A DNA stretch of 64,000 nt from positions 62,001 through 126,000 of the forward strand of contig PALD01000049.1 in NCBI GenBank assembly GCA_002710685.1, written 5' to 3'. The notes below the pieces were generated by a model. That model ran no database searches. It saw only the letters and a list, made by a program, of their open reading frames with translations, and was not told the origin of the DNA. Below, one piece after another: positions 38,904 through 48,356 of the stretch. The position numbers were made by a program, and so were the translations under genes. The number at the start of each line of letters is the position of its first letter. Position 1 is the stretch's first letter. The stretch is from Cytophagaceae bacterium. Lineage in GTDB: Bacteria > Bacteroidota > Bacteroidia > Flavobacteriales > Flavobacteriaceae.

Positions 38904-39392
38904 CTAATCGTAAACTTTTTTGCCGGTATGTAGATATTTGCCCCAGTGCCGGTTGTACACGTGTATGCTATCGGTTTTTTTGTTGTGGGCATTCACGACA
39001 TCGTAGCCCGCATCCTTCCAGGCAAAGATGCCACCATACAGGTTTTTAATATTGTTGTAGCCCCAGCGCTGCATGCGCTCGCCATAATCTTCACTGCGCA
39101 CTCCCAGTGAACAGTAAAGCAGGATGGGCCTTTTTTTATCGTTGATGTTTGCGGCGAGGTTTTCTTTATCTGGTTTTTCACCCAGCCAGATGGCCCCGGG
39201 GATATGGCTTACTTCAAACTCCCGCCGGGCGCGGGTATCGATAATAATATATAGGTCCCTGTGCATGACAAGGTGCTCCACGCTTGCATAGTCAACACTG
39301 CGGGTATTATACCTGTCAATAATCTGGTCGAGGTCCTGCGCTTGGAGGATTTGGCTTAAAGCCAAAAAAACAAAAATCAAAATCCTATTCAT
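38904..39392 (-). CDS. Secreted rhodanese-like domain protein
   Basis: 162 aa from the ATG at 39392, which opens the signal peptide MNRILIFVFLALSQILQAQ; a longer frame upstream to 39518 is atypical. The single rhodanese domain has the active loop CSLGVRS (Cys present) and the DTRARREFEVSHIPGA entry. Periplasmic location suggests sulfur transfer or a redox role. Its signal-peptide core shares its nucleotide sequence with that of the beta-galactosidase gene. Confidence 0.9.
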   Translation of the reverse strand: MNRILIFVFLALSQILQAQDLDQIIDRYNTRSVDYASVEHLVMHRDLYIIIDTRARREFEVSHIPGAIWLGEKPDKENLAANINDKKRPILLYCSLGVRSEDYGERMQRWGYNNIKNLYGGIFAWKDAGYDVVNAHNKKTDSIHVYNRHWGKYLHTGKKVYD

Positions 39393-39668
39393 AGATGGAA
39401 TGTTCCTGAAGATGCAGGGCAGCTTTGCGAAAGTACCCCAAAACTTCCAATCCATATACGGGTAAAACCCAAAGGGAGTTTTCTCGTCTTGCCTCTTTGA
39501 GGGGAGGCTTGGGTACATTAGGTAGCCATAAGGTTTTTTTCATGGATTTTGCGATAGGGGTTTTTCCCCTTTCTTACGGTAAAATCCCCCTTTTTGATTC
39601 TGCAACTTATTTTGCTTTAGGATATTAGGTACATTTATTACCACAATCAACTAACAAAAATTCATACA

Positions 39669-40313
39669 ATGCCGCGACTCACCTCTACGTATGGTAAAGC
39701 AGGGAGCTCTTCTCGATTAGAGCTACTTGATTATTTCGCTCATGGCGAAACGGCCAATATGGTGTACAGCACAACATCTAATAAGATGATCTACTGCAGC
39801 AGGGCGGTCAAGAAACTTACGGGCTTTACACGCCTTGAGGTCATGCAGGGCGGGCTGCGGGACCTCTATGGAATCATACACCCTGCAGACCAGGCCAGGT
39901 ACATCCATTTTTTAAAAGGCTTGCGCCAAAGGTTGCAGCAGCATACTGAACGTGTAAAATGCCTATTGAATTTCAGGATACGCGCATGTAACAACCAGTG
40001 GATAAGACTACTTCAGCGCATGGAAGGATTTCAACTGGATGGGGAAACCTTTGTCATGGTCATCCTGGAAAAGCCCCCTGGCTCAACAACTGGAAATTCA
40101 GGAACCCACAACGCATTCAATTATTGCATTTCTGAAAGGGAACTGGAGGTGCTAGACCTGCTGGGCAAGGGCTACAGCTCAAAAGAAATAGCTGATAAAC
40201 TGTGCATAAGTGACCACACGGTAATCTCGCACCGCAAGAACCTTATAGAAAAATTCAAGGTGCGCAACACTGCACATTTGATCAGGGAAACCTCAAGGTA
40301 TATAGACGTTTAG
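39669..40313 (+). CDS. LuxR/NarL-type transcriptional regulator with PAS-like sensor domain
   Basis: 214 aa. Residues about 30-135 form a PAS-like domain (NKMIYCSRAVKKLTGFT, then GIIHPADQARY). Residues 150-214 form the LuxR HTH (SERELEVLDLLGKGYSSKEIADKL then DHTVISHRKNLIEKF). It lacks a receiver domain, so it is not an ordinary response regulator. It lies 85 bases upstream and in the same orientation as the five-gene giant-protein cluster and is the obvious candidate regulator for it. Confidence 0.88.
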   Translation: MPRLTSTYGKAGSSSRLELLDYFAHGETANMVYSTTSNKMIYCSRAVKKLTGFTRLEVMQGGLRDLYGIIHPADQARYIHFLKGLRQRLQQHTERVKCLLNFRIRACNNQWIRLLQRMEGFQLDGETFVMVILEKPPGSTTGNSGTHNAFNYCISERELEVLDLLGKGYSSKEIADKLCISDHTVISHRKNLIEKFKVRNTAHLIRETSRYIDV

Positions 40314-40325
40314 CCCCTGGGCGTT

Positions 40326-40345
40326 AATCCCTAAAAATGGGGATT
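40326..40345 (+). promoter_or_regulatory. Inverted repeat upstream of the giant-protein cluster
   Basis: AATCCC/GGGATT with an 8-base loop, partly overlapping the -33 element of the cluster promoter. It could be a binding site for the LuxR-type regulator or a short terminator of that gene. Confidence 0.4.
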
Positions 40346-40374
40346 GATTGGGGCATGAATTACAAATATATTTA
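40344..40374 (+). promoter_or_regulatory. Candidate promoter of the giant-protein cluster
   Basis: TTG (40344-40346), a 20-base spacer and TATATTTA (40367-40374), one base off the TAnnTTTG consensus. The start site would fall near 40380, 18 bases before the first ATG. Confidence 0.5.
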
Positions 40375-40398
40375 TAACTCTTCATAAATCAGATAACT

Positions 40399-41595
40399 AT
40401 GGATTATGTATTTTCTCCTACATGGGATCCTTATAACACCCAGGCGCGTGATTTTTTTAGAGAAAGGGATAATACCGAATTGATCGTTACCCGTCAGGTC
40501 TCGGCAGGATCTAGTAGTAGGAGAAGGGTACATAGAATTGACCAGTTGATTACCTGTTTAAAGACAGATACAGATATTCAGCGCCCTGTAGGAAATATTT
40601 ATATAGTCTCTCATGGAAGGGACAATGGATGGATGCAGGTGCCTTTTGCAAATATAGACCTCGACTCAAGGCAGGGGCCAGACAATACAACCTATGAGGT
40701 ATTGATAGAGGCAGATAACAGTAATGTTTGCGATATACCTGCGGCCATGCGTGATGACAATACAAAAATCAGGATACGGGGGTGTAATATAGGACAGGAT
40801 TATGCATTGCCATTTGTAAATAAATTAAAGGCAGCCTTTGGCGGAAACGTACCCATAAGCGCACCAAAGCACTATGTGCTGGTGGTACCCATACCTGATG
40901 CTGGATCAATTGAAGCATTTTGTTATCAGTTTCAATTAAAGGTAAGGGATGAATTTACAGGTGATGATGCACGCCAAAACCTCATAGAAGCCTTTCAACT
41001 GGAAGCCCATGACTTTGTCAAAGGCGCAATTTTAACTGATGATTGGTGGGATAAATGGATTCCCGAAGATATAAGTGTTGGAGAAAGGGACGTCTTGCAT
41101 AAGGTGCGGTTTTCTCCTCCGCTCAAGCCTCGTAGAGGTGCTGATATTTCAGTCGCAAATATAAGTGTGCCAAAGGCGTTCAAGTCACAACAGGTGCTTT
41201 TTCCCATGAAAAAGGAAAATGTGACCTCTGACCCTGGTAGCCCTCAGGCTAGGCTTGACCTTATACTTGACGAGATAAGAAACCATCCACTCTTTGCCAG
41301 TACACATGCCTATCCATACTACAAGAGGATGGAATTTGATACCGTAAACGACTTTTTGGATGCTCATCTATGGTTTCCTATATATAAACCAGAGGAACAA
41401 GAGGTATTTGCTGTGGGACGGCGTTACATATATACCGTATCACCCCCTATAACACTTGATCCCGAGGCTGATGACACCCTAGATGACGGTACTAAGAACA
41501 AACTGCTTTACAATTTTACGCCTAAAAGCAACAACCCCAACCCGGCAGTGACACTTATTGATGAAGACGATACCGAAATATTTCAAATAGTATGA
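40399..41595 (+). CDS. Putative caspase-like (clan CD type) cysteine peptidase, first gene of giant-protein cluster
   Basis: 398 aa, no signal peptide or membrane segment. Residues 66-73 (NIYIVSHG) and 124-131 (KIRIRGCN) are two hydrophobic strands, one ending in a His72-Gly pair and one in Cys129. This is the spacing and context of the His/Cys dyad in caspase-fold peptidases, and the sequence after Cys129 (IGQDYALPFVNKL..GGNVPISAP) resembles the DUF4347 family. Residues about 190-398 are an unrelated C-terminal region. The stop overlaps the next start (ATGA). Function is inferred: a peptidase processing or controlling the products downstream. I do not recognise a closer family. Confidence 0.6.
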   Translation: MDYVFSPTWDPYNTQARDFFRERDNTELIVTRQVSAGSSSRRRVHRIDQLITCLKTDTDIQRPVGNIYIVSHGRDNGWMQVPFANIDLDSRQGPDNTTYEVLIEADNSNVCDIPAAMRDDNTKIRIRGCNIGQDYALPFVNKLKAAFGGNVPISAPKHYVLVVPIPDAGSIEAFCYQFQLKVRDEFTGDDARQNLIEAFQLEAHDFVKGAILTDDWWDKWIPEDISVGERDVLHKVRFSPPLKPRRGADISVANISVPKAFKSQQVLFPMKKENVTSDPGSPQARLDLILDEIRNHPLFASTHAYPYYKRMEFDTVNDFLDAHLWFPIYKPEEQEVFAVGRRYIYTVSPPITLDPEADDTLDDGTKNKLLYNFTPKSNNPNPAVTLIDEDDTEIFQIV

Positions 41596-44500
41596 GTGCT
41601 GAGGTAAAAGATACTTTAATAGAAATTGCCGAGGAAATAGTCCTGGTCTTTAAACCATTTCAAATGGCACTTGAGGGACCGGACGAATTTTCATATTTCA
41701 TGAGGCAATTGGGATGGGATTTTTCACAAATACCCACGGTTATAGATGGGCTACGACCAGTCATTGAATCTGTGATCAATATCGTGGAGAGCGGTAACTT
41801 TGAGATGGGCAGTATAGGAGACCTAAGTAGTGTGATTAGTGCCATAAAGGCCATTAAAGAGTCTAATGGTCCACTGCCGGGAACCATCAATCCCAATGAA
41901 TTTAAAAATGAGTTCCCTGGTCAACTTCTTCAAACACTTACAGTTGATTATTTGCTTACCCATAGGGCCAAAACGGGCAAGACCCTAAAGGCTATCGGCA
42001 TTATTAGATTTGAAGATGTAGCTGAGACCCCTACCCGGCTTGCTTACACAAAAAAGGAAATTGCTTGGAACGATATAGGTAACTTTTTTAATGACCCAGG
42101 CGCCATTTTTGCAAATGCATATCAGTGGGGTGGTCCAGATTTTAAAGTGGATACGTTTTTTGCAAACATTGCTGACATGGGTTCCAGCTTTGGCTGGGAC
42201 ATGCGCAAGGAGCTCCTCAATCCGGCAGTACAGGAATATCTGGATGCTGGGGCAAAAGAAGGTGATGAGAGTTATCCGCCAGCGCTTAAATGGTATTTGC
42301 TCAAAGATGAAATCCCGCCCGTTCTCTCAACGGTGGGCCTTGCACTGCAAGGGTTGCCCGAAACAAATACAGAACAGCCCGGGTTTGCTTTAGTGCCATT
42401 TGCACATGCTGCCCTAGAGGAGGATATTGAAATAAGTGAGGAATTAAAACTTCTTATCGAGCTAGGATTTGAAATGTCTGCCGGCCTGGCCATGCTCGTC
42501 AGGCCTTCTGGGGTAAAGATGGAATTCAATATCTTGGGTTCGCCAGAGTTACCACCATCTGGAATAAAGGCAAAATTAGGTCTAGAGTATGCCAAGCCAG
42601 AAAATCAACCTACGGTTATCCTGGGAATGGCAGAGGGCAGCAGGCTGGAGTTTAAGAGCGCTGCCACCCGGGTGGGTGGTATTGTCATCTCAAATGGACA
42701 ATATGAGGTTTTGGTTGAAACCGAATTAAAAGGAGGCAAGCTTGTCATAAAACTGGGTGGGGCAGATGGATTTCTCCAAAATATTTTACCAGAGGGCGGC
42801 CTTGAAGGAACATTTGACCTTACCCTGGGCTGGTCTTCAAAAACAGGGGTTTACTTTAAAGGAGGTGGCGGACTTGAAATTGAGATTCCCGCGCACATCA
42901 CCCTGGGTCCAGTAGAACTTAACGGTCTTCAAATAGGCATCAACCCTTCTTCAGAGGGAATCCCCATAAGTCTTAGTTCAAGTATTACCGCAAACCTGGG
43001 CCCCTTTGTGGCTGTTGTTGAAAGAATGGGAATCACGGCAAACTTTGATTTTGCCGATGATAATAGTGGAAATCTAGGGCCATTGGATTTTAACATTGGC
43101 TTTAAGCCACCTAATGGTATAGGGCTGTCGCTGGATGCCGGTGTGGTTAAAGGTGGGGGCTATCTATATTTTGATTTTGACAATGAAGAATATGCGGGTG
43201 CCCTGGAACTCTCCATTCAAGATATGTTTGTGGTTACGGCAATAGGCGTGGTAACCACCCGCATGCCCGATGGTTCTAAAGGGTTCTCCATGCTGCTCAT
43301 GGTCGCGGTTTCCTTTTCACCGGGCATTGCCCTGGGTTTTGGATTCTTCCTTTCAGGCCTGGGAGGTTTGATAGGGTTGCATAGAACGGTAAATGTTGAG
43401 GCATTGAGGCTGGGCGTTAAATCCCAGACTATTGATAATATCATGTTTCCCACGGATGTGGTAAAGAACATCAGCAAGATTATCAGCGACATCAAGGAGA
43501 TTTTTCCTGTCAAGCAGGATCAATTTGTACTGGGTTTCATGGCGCAGATTACTTGGGGCGTGCCCAAATTACTAACCGTGGAGTTTGGCATTATCGTAGA
43601 GTTCACAAGCCCGGTAAGAATAGCGATTCTAGGTGTGCTCAAATGTATCCTGCCCACTGAAGAAGCAAGCCTGCTTCGCTTACAGGTCAACTTTTTGGGT
43701 ATTATTGATTTTGATAACAAGTACCTGTCATTTGACGCAAGTATCTATAATTCAAAAATCCTCACCTTCACTCTTGAGGGGGATATGGCCCTACGTATAA
43801 ACTGGGGGGACAATCCTGGGTTCCTGCTTTCGGTAGGAGGTTTCCATCCCAGCTATAAACCAGAGGAGAGCCTGCAGGTTCCCAGTATGAAAAGGCTCAC
43901 GTTGAGCTTGCTTAGCGGTAACCCCAGCCTGACGCTTACCTGCTATTTTGCGGTGACTTCAAATACCATTCAATTTGGTGCGGCCATAGATTTCCTGTTC
44001 AAGGTTTCTAAGTTCAAGGTAATAGGATATTTTGGGTTTGACGTATTGTTCCAGTTTTCTCCGTTTAAGTTTATTGCGGGCATAAGGGCAGGTATAAAGA
44101 TCATGCTGGGAAGCACGACCTTGTTCTCCATTGAACTTGCATTTGAGCTTCAGGGCCCTACACCTTGGATTGCGAGCGGTACGGCATCATTTAAGATCTT
44201 GTTCTTCACCATTAAGGTCAAGTTCAAGAAAACCTGGGGCGAGAAGAAGGACACCAGTCTACCTGCCGTTCCTGTTATGCCAAAGGTTCTCGAAGCCCTC
44301 AACGCACAACAGAACTGGATTGCGGTATTGCCCAAAAACCGGTTCTCACTGGTGAGCTTACGTGAAGACACCGAACTTGAAGGAGAAATTGTGCTCAATC
44401 CCTATGGTACGTTGACAATCAATCAAAATGTGATACCGCTGGACACGGAAGTCTCCAAGTATGGAAACTATAGGCCCCAGGATTTATCAAAGCTTGATAT

Positions 44501-45056
44501 TTCAAGCGCGCACATTGGTGATATAGAGGTTGACACCACATATGTCCAGGATAATTTTGCTCCTTCTAACTTCAAGGAGATGAAAGACTCTGATAAGCTT
44601 GACTCACCATCCTTTGAAAAAGAAAACAGTGGAGTAAAACTCACCGGTACCGAAGAACTGCACATGAACTATCATATCAATAGGGCTGTGCAGTATGAAG
44701 TGATCACATCTGACCATAAACCAAAATCTGCCCAACCCGTAAGACTGAACAGGTTTGATCAATTGATAGGGGCAAAAATGACCAACTTTAAAAAGGCAGC
44801 AAGGGCAGGAGCCATTGCAAAGTCTCCTCTTTCCATAGAAAATAAATTAAAAAAACAGGTCGGGACGGGCAAACAGGTTTCGCTGGGCGAGGAAATATTC
44901 AAAGTGGTCAACACAAAAGACCTATCACTTCAGGGTATTGACTTTGCAGGAGGATCACGGGCACAGGCAACAGATGCCATCAATAAGTTGGTCAAGTCTA
45001 ATCCCAGCCTTAAGGGCAAAGTGATGATGGTCCCAGAATATGAACTACAAGATTAA
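41592..45056 (+). CDS. DUF6603-type giant protein, cluster gene 2
   Basis: 1154 aa, without signal peptide. N-terminal helices (about 1-110) precede a long beta-rich body. Residues about 500-890 match what I know as DUF6603: MPDGSKGFSML, GFGFFLSGLGGLIGL, NPSLTLTCYFAVTSNTIQFGA and GPTPWIASGTASFKILFF. The body is made of many short amphipathic strands. The tail (about 900-1154) is a charged region. Family function is unknown. It overlaps the caspase-like gene by 4 bases and precedes gene 3 by 10 bases. Confidence 0.75.
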   Translation: MSAEVKDTLIEIAEEIVLVFKPFQMALEGPDEFSYFMRQLGWDFSQIPTVIDGLRPVIESVINIVESGNFEMGSIGDLSSVISAIKAIKESNGPLPGTINPNEFKNEFPGQLLQTLTVDYLLTHRAKTGKTLKAIGIIRFEDVAETPTRLAYTKKEIAWNDIGNFFNDPGAIFANAYQWGGPDFKVDTFFANIADMGSSFGWDMRKELLNPAVQEYLDAGAKEGDESYPPALKWYLLKDEIPPVLSTVGLALQGLPETNTEQPGFALVPFAHAALEEDIEISEELKLLIELGFEMSAGLAMLVRPSGVKMEFNILGSPELPPSGIKAKLGLEYAKPENQPTVILGMAEGSRLEFKSAATRVGGIVISNGQYEVLVETELKGGKLVIKLGGADGFLQNILPEGGLEGTFDLTLGWSSKTGVYFKGGGGLEIEIPAHITLGPVELNGLQIGINPSSEGIPISLSSSITANLGPFVAVVERMGITANFDFADDNSGNLGPLDFNIGFKPPNGIGLSLDAGVVKGGGYLYFDFDNEEYAGALELSIQDMFVVTAIGVVTTRMPDGSKGFSMLLMVAVSFSPGIALGFGFFLSGLGGLIGLHRTVNVEALRLGVKSQTIDNIMFPTDVVKNISKIISDIKEIFPVKQDQFVLGFMAQITWGVPKLLTVEFGIIVEFTSPVRIAILGVLKCILPTEEASLLRLQVNFLGIIDFDNKYLSFDASIYNSKILTFTLEGDMALRINWGDNPGFLLSVGGFHPSYKPEESLQVPSMKRLTLSLLSGNPSLTLTCYFAVTSNTIQFGAAIDFLFKVSKFKVIGYFGFDVLFQFSPFKFIAGIRAGIKIMLGSTTLFSIELAFELQGPTPWIASGTASFKILFFTIKVKFKKTWGEKKDTSLPAVPVMPKVLEALNAQQNWIAVLPKNRFSLVSLREDTELEGEIVLNPYGTLTINQNVIPLDTEVSKYGNYRPQDLSKLDISSAHIGDIEVDTTYVQDNFAPSNFKEMKDSDKLDSPSFEKENSGVKLTGTEELHMNYHINRAVQYEVITSDHKPKSAQPVRLNRFDQLIGAKMTNFKKAARAGAIAKSPLSIENKLKKQVGTGKQVSLGEEIFKVVNTKDLSLQGIDFAGGSRAQATDAINKLVKSNPSLKGKVMMVPEYELQD

Positions 45057-45066
45057 GTAAATAAAA

Positions 45067-48000
45067 ATGGCAAAAGACCTAGCAAATTATGCATTCTTAC
45101 CCTGGCTTAGACAAGGCGTCTCCTCTCAAATCGTGGAGAAAGATACCTATGGGGCCAGTGATGGCACTACAATAGAAAGGGCACAATTAAATGTCAAGCT
45201 TACGCTGAAAAAAACGGATGCGGGAGAAGATGCGCTGACTTCAGAAGTTGAGGTAAGCAAGACCATAAAGGTAAACGGTCCTGCTGATGTTATAGGTATA
45301 AGCAATAGGGCAATCATAAGGACAGAGCCAAAAAGAGGGGTGACAAATTTTGAAGCAAATAGCCTCGCATATATTGAATTTTATGAAGAAGATTTTCCCT
45401 GGAGATACACACCCGCATCACCTGGCGATAGCGGTAATGCTTCAAAAAGGCTGCGGCCATGGCTTGCGCTCATCGTGCTGGCTGAAGGAGAATATACCCT
45501 TACCGAAAACAAGAATGGCCTACCCAGCATCAAGATTGAAGATGGCATTATAGAAAACGTGCTGCACAGCGAGAAGGATACCTGGGCATGGGCACACATG
45601 CACATGAACCATACCATTGATGCAACCTCGGCCGCGGGTCGTATAGCTGAGGTAACCAATGAGCTAGAAGCTGATGCTGATGATGGTGTCTCCCGCTTGC
45701 TCTGCCCTAGAAAATTGCATAAGGAAACCAAATATCAAGCTTTTTTGATTCCCGCTTTTGAAACAGGACGGCTTGCTGGCCTGGGGCTTGACCCAGCTGG
45801 GGTAAAGGCTCAAATGCCATCTTGGAAAAAAGGAGGCGTGCATAACGGACTTCCCAGGCCATTTGAATTTCCCATTTACTATCGATGGAATTTTAATACT
45901 GGCAGGTACGGCGATTTTGAAAGTTTGGTGTCCATGTTAAAACCAGTGATTATCAAGCCTGAACTGGGAAAGCGTCCCATGGATATCCAATCGCCTGGGT
46001 TTGGCTTGAACCAAGTGGCAAAATCAAAGATGTTGGGCATGGAGGGTGCTTTAAAACCACCTGCTTTTCAGCCAGATGAGTGGCCAGACAATCCCGCCAC
46101 GGTTAATGGTGATGATCAAGAATTCATCAACAGGCTCCAGCATGTCCTTAACTTATCGTACAACATGCAGGAGAAGGATGTCGATACAAACTCGATGTCA
46201 AACCCTTTTTACAGTGCAGATATAGGAGATGACCCCATGGTTACCCCGCCACTTTATGGTCAATGGCATGCCCTTTCAGACAGGTTGCCGGCGCCTAATG
46301 GTAAAAAATGGTTCAATACCCTTAACCTGGACCCCCGCAATAGGGCCGCGGCTGGGCTGGGCACGCACTCCATCCAGGAGCATCAAGAAAAATTGATGCA
46401 TCAGGCATGGATGCAAATAGGAGAAGTAAATGCGGCCAATCAAAAAATCAGGGAAGCTGAACTTGCCAAGCAGGTCAACAAAAAAGTATTCAAGAAGCAT
46501 TTGGCTAGAGCCAAAAAAGATTTCCTGATCAACAAGACATCCTTTGTTCACGGCAAGCTCAAACTGGCGGCAAATACCATCAAGCAGGAAATCAAGGAAT
46601 CCCGGGTGCCCCTGGCGGCCGTTGCCCCCGCATTCAAGAAAATGACAAGGCCGGGAAAGAAGTTCAATAAAGTACTCAACAAGGCTGGATCCCAAAAAAT
46701 CCAGGATGACCTGATAACCAATTTTAACAAGGGAACGGGCAATCTAACGGCAGCAAAACTGAAACAGGCCCCACTGGCATCAGTAACCATGAGTATGGCC
46801 CAGGCCTCGCTGGACACGGTGATAAACAATTATGTGGATGACCCCAAGAACATAGCCAAGGAGGTCTTCTTCAATATCCTTCAGCCAGCTCCCGGGGCAT
46901 CTTCAGTACCGGGTGATGTGGCCCTTAAGAATAAAGCAAACAATGCTTCTTTTAATGGAGCCCCCATAGCACAGGGAATCAAAAATCTTGTACATGAACT
47001 TATCGACGCCATAAAGACAAGAAGCATCAGTAATGGTAAGGCCGTACTGGTCATTAAGGGTGAAGTGTTTGAATCTTTTTTTGGTGCAAAACCAGAAAAA
47101 TATCTAGCCAATGTAGTGTTGAAAAATGAGAATACGGTTGAAAACGGTTCCATTGCTCCCACAGTAACCTTGGGTAACCTTATTACACTTCAAACAAATT
47201 TTAATGCCTTTACCGGGGTGGCGGTTCAACTTAAGGCCCCAGCATTTAAGGCTGTCTTGCCATCAGTTGAAAATGTGGCGGTCAATATCAAGGCAAAACT
47301 GAATCCCGGCATTACCATTCAGAACAGGGCTTTGCAGAACATCAAGATTTGGTCTGTAAGTCAACAGAGAATGGTATCTCCCGAAAAACTCAAGCCTATC
47401 ATGGCTTATCCTAGATTTGAGAAACCGGTTTTTGAATACATCAAGAAGATTTCGCAAGACTATATAATGCCAAACATCGATCAGGTCAAGAAAAACAGCA
47501 TTACCATTGTGCAGACCAATCAAAAGTTCATTGAGGCCTATATGGCGGGTCTTAACCATGAGATGTCCAGAGAACTATTATGGAGGGAATACCCCACTGA
47601 TCAACGCGGAACCTACTTTAGGCAGTTTTGGGACATAAAAGATGACCTGCGGGACGTTGACGCTGAAGAAAAACTTGACATCAAGGAGATGCATACCTGG
47701 TCTAAAGACCTGGGAAAACATCAAAACCGCACACCCAGCCAGGGCGTTTCGGCAACTGATGATGGTTATCTGGTTCTATTGATACGGGGAGATGTATTCA
47801 AGAAATATCCCAACACCATGGTCTACGCACAAAAGGCCATTTATGATCCTGATAACAAAAAGAAAAATCCACGCACACTGCCGCAGGACCTGGATAAGGA
47901 CGTTATGTACCCGCTGTTTACGGCAGAGCTTGAGCCAGATGTATATCTCTTTGGTTTTGATCTTTCCATTGAAAAGGCAAGGGGGCAGCGCGGCAATGAA

Positions 48001-48345
48001 AACCCAGCCAATAATCCAGGATATTTCTTTGTGCTGAGGGAAAGACCGGGGCAAATACGCTTTGGCCTGGACGATTATACAGATGAACTGGGCAATACAG
48101 ACCTGATGCCCCCGGCGGGTCCACTGGAAAGTTGGAACGACTTGTCCTGGGAACATACGGTAAACAATAAGCAGGCGCTAGAAAGCTATCATCTGGATTT
48201 CAAGAAGAACCTGACCATTGATGCGCCACCTCCAGGGGAGCCACATGCACTCTGGAAATCAAACTCAGCTGACCTTGCGTGGATACTTTATCAAAACCCC
48301 GTACTCTTTGCTAGGCACGCAGGAGAAATGTTACCCGAAGATTAA
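45067..48345 (+). CDS. Conserved giant protein of unknown function, cluster gene 3
   Basis: 1092 aa, no signal peptide. I recall the same motifs from proteins of distant bacteria, always as unnamed products: FLPWLRQG near the N-terminus, GISNRAIIRTEP, SRLLCPRKLH followed by FLIPAFETGRLAGLG, NLDPRNRAAAGLGT, and ELLWREYPTDQRGTYFRQF in the C-terminal third. A Lys-rich helical region spans about 460-620. No catalytic motif is evident. The 10-12 base gaps to both neighbours imply one transcript and translation coupling. Confidence 0.72.
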   Translation: MAKDLANYAFLPWLRQGVSSQIVEKDTYGASDGTTIERAQLNVKLTLKKTDAGEDALTSEVEVSKTIKVNGPADVIGISNRAIIRTEPKRGVTNFEANSLAYIEFYEEDFPWRYTPASPGDSGNASKRLRPWLALIVLAEGEYTLTENKNGLPSIKIEDGIIENVLHSEKDTWAWAHMHMNHTIDATSAAGRIAEVTNELEADADDGVSRLLCPRKLHKETKYQAFLIPAFETGRLAGLGLDPAGVKAQMPSWKKGGVHNGLPRPFEFPIYYRWNFNTGRYGDFESLVSMLKPVIIKPELGKRPMDIQSPGFGLNQVAKSKMLGMEGALKPPAFQPDEWPDNPATVNGDDQEFINRLQHVLNLSYNMQEKDVDTNSMSNPFYSADIGDDPMVTPPLYGQWHALSDRLPAPNGKKWFNTLNLDPRNRAAAGLGTHSIQEHQEKLMHQAWMQIGEVNAANQKIREAELAKQVNKKVFKKHLARAKKDFLINKTSFVHGKLKLAANTIKQEIKESRVPLAAVAPAFKKMTRPGKKFNKVLNKAGSQKIQDDLITNFNKGTGNLTAAKLKQAPLASVTMSMAQASLDTVINNYVDDPKNIAKEVFFNILQPAPGASSVPGDVALKNKANNASFNGAPIAQGIKNLVHELIDAIKTRSISNGKAVLVIKGEVFESFFGAKPEKYLANVVLKNENTVENGSIAPTVTLGNLITLQTNFNAFTGVAVQLKAPAFKAVLPSVENVAVNIKAKLNPGITIQNRALQNIKIWSVSQQRMVSPEKLKPIMAYPRFEKPVFEYIKKISQDYIMPNIDQVKKNSITIVQTNQKFIEAYMAGLNHEMSRELLWREYPTDQRGTYFRQFWDIKDDLRDVDAEEKLDIKEMHTWSKDLGKHQNRTPSQGVSATDDGYLVLLIRGDVFKKYPNTMVYAQKAIYDPDNKKKNPRTLPQDLDKDVMYPLFTAELEPDVYLFGFDLSIEKARGQRGNENPANNPGYFFVLRERPGQIRFGLDDYTDELGNTDLMPPAGPLESWNDLSWEHTVNNKQALESYHLDFKKNLTIDAPPPGEPHALWKSNSADLAWILYQNPVLFARHAGEMLPED

Positions 48346-48356
48346 AAGAAAAAGAA

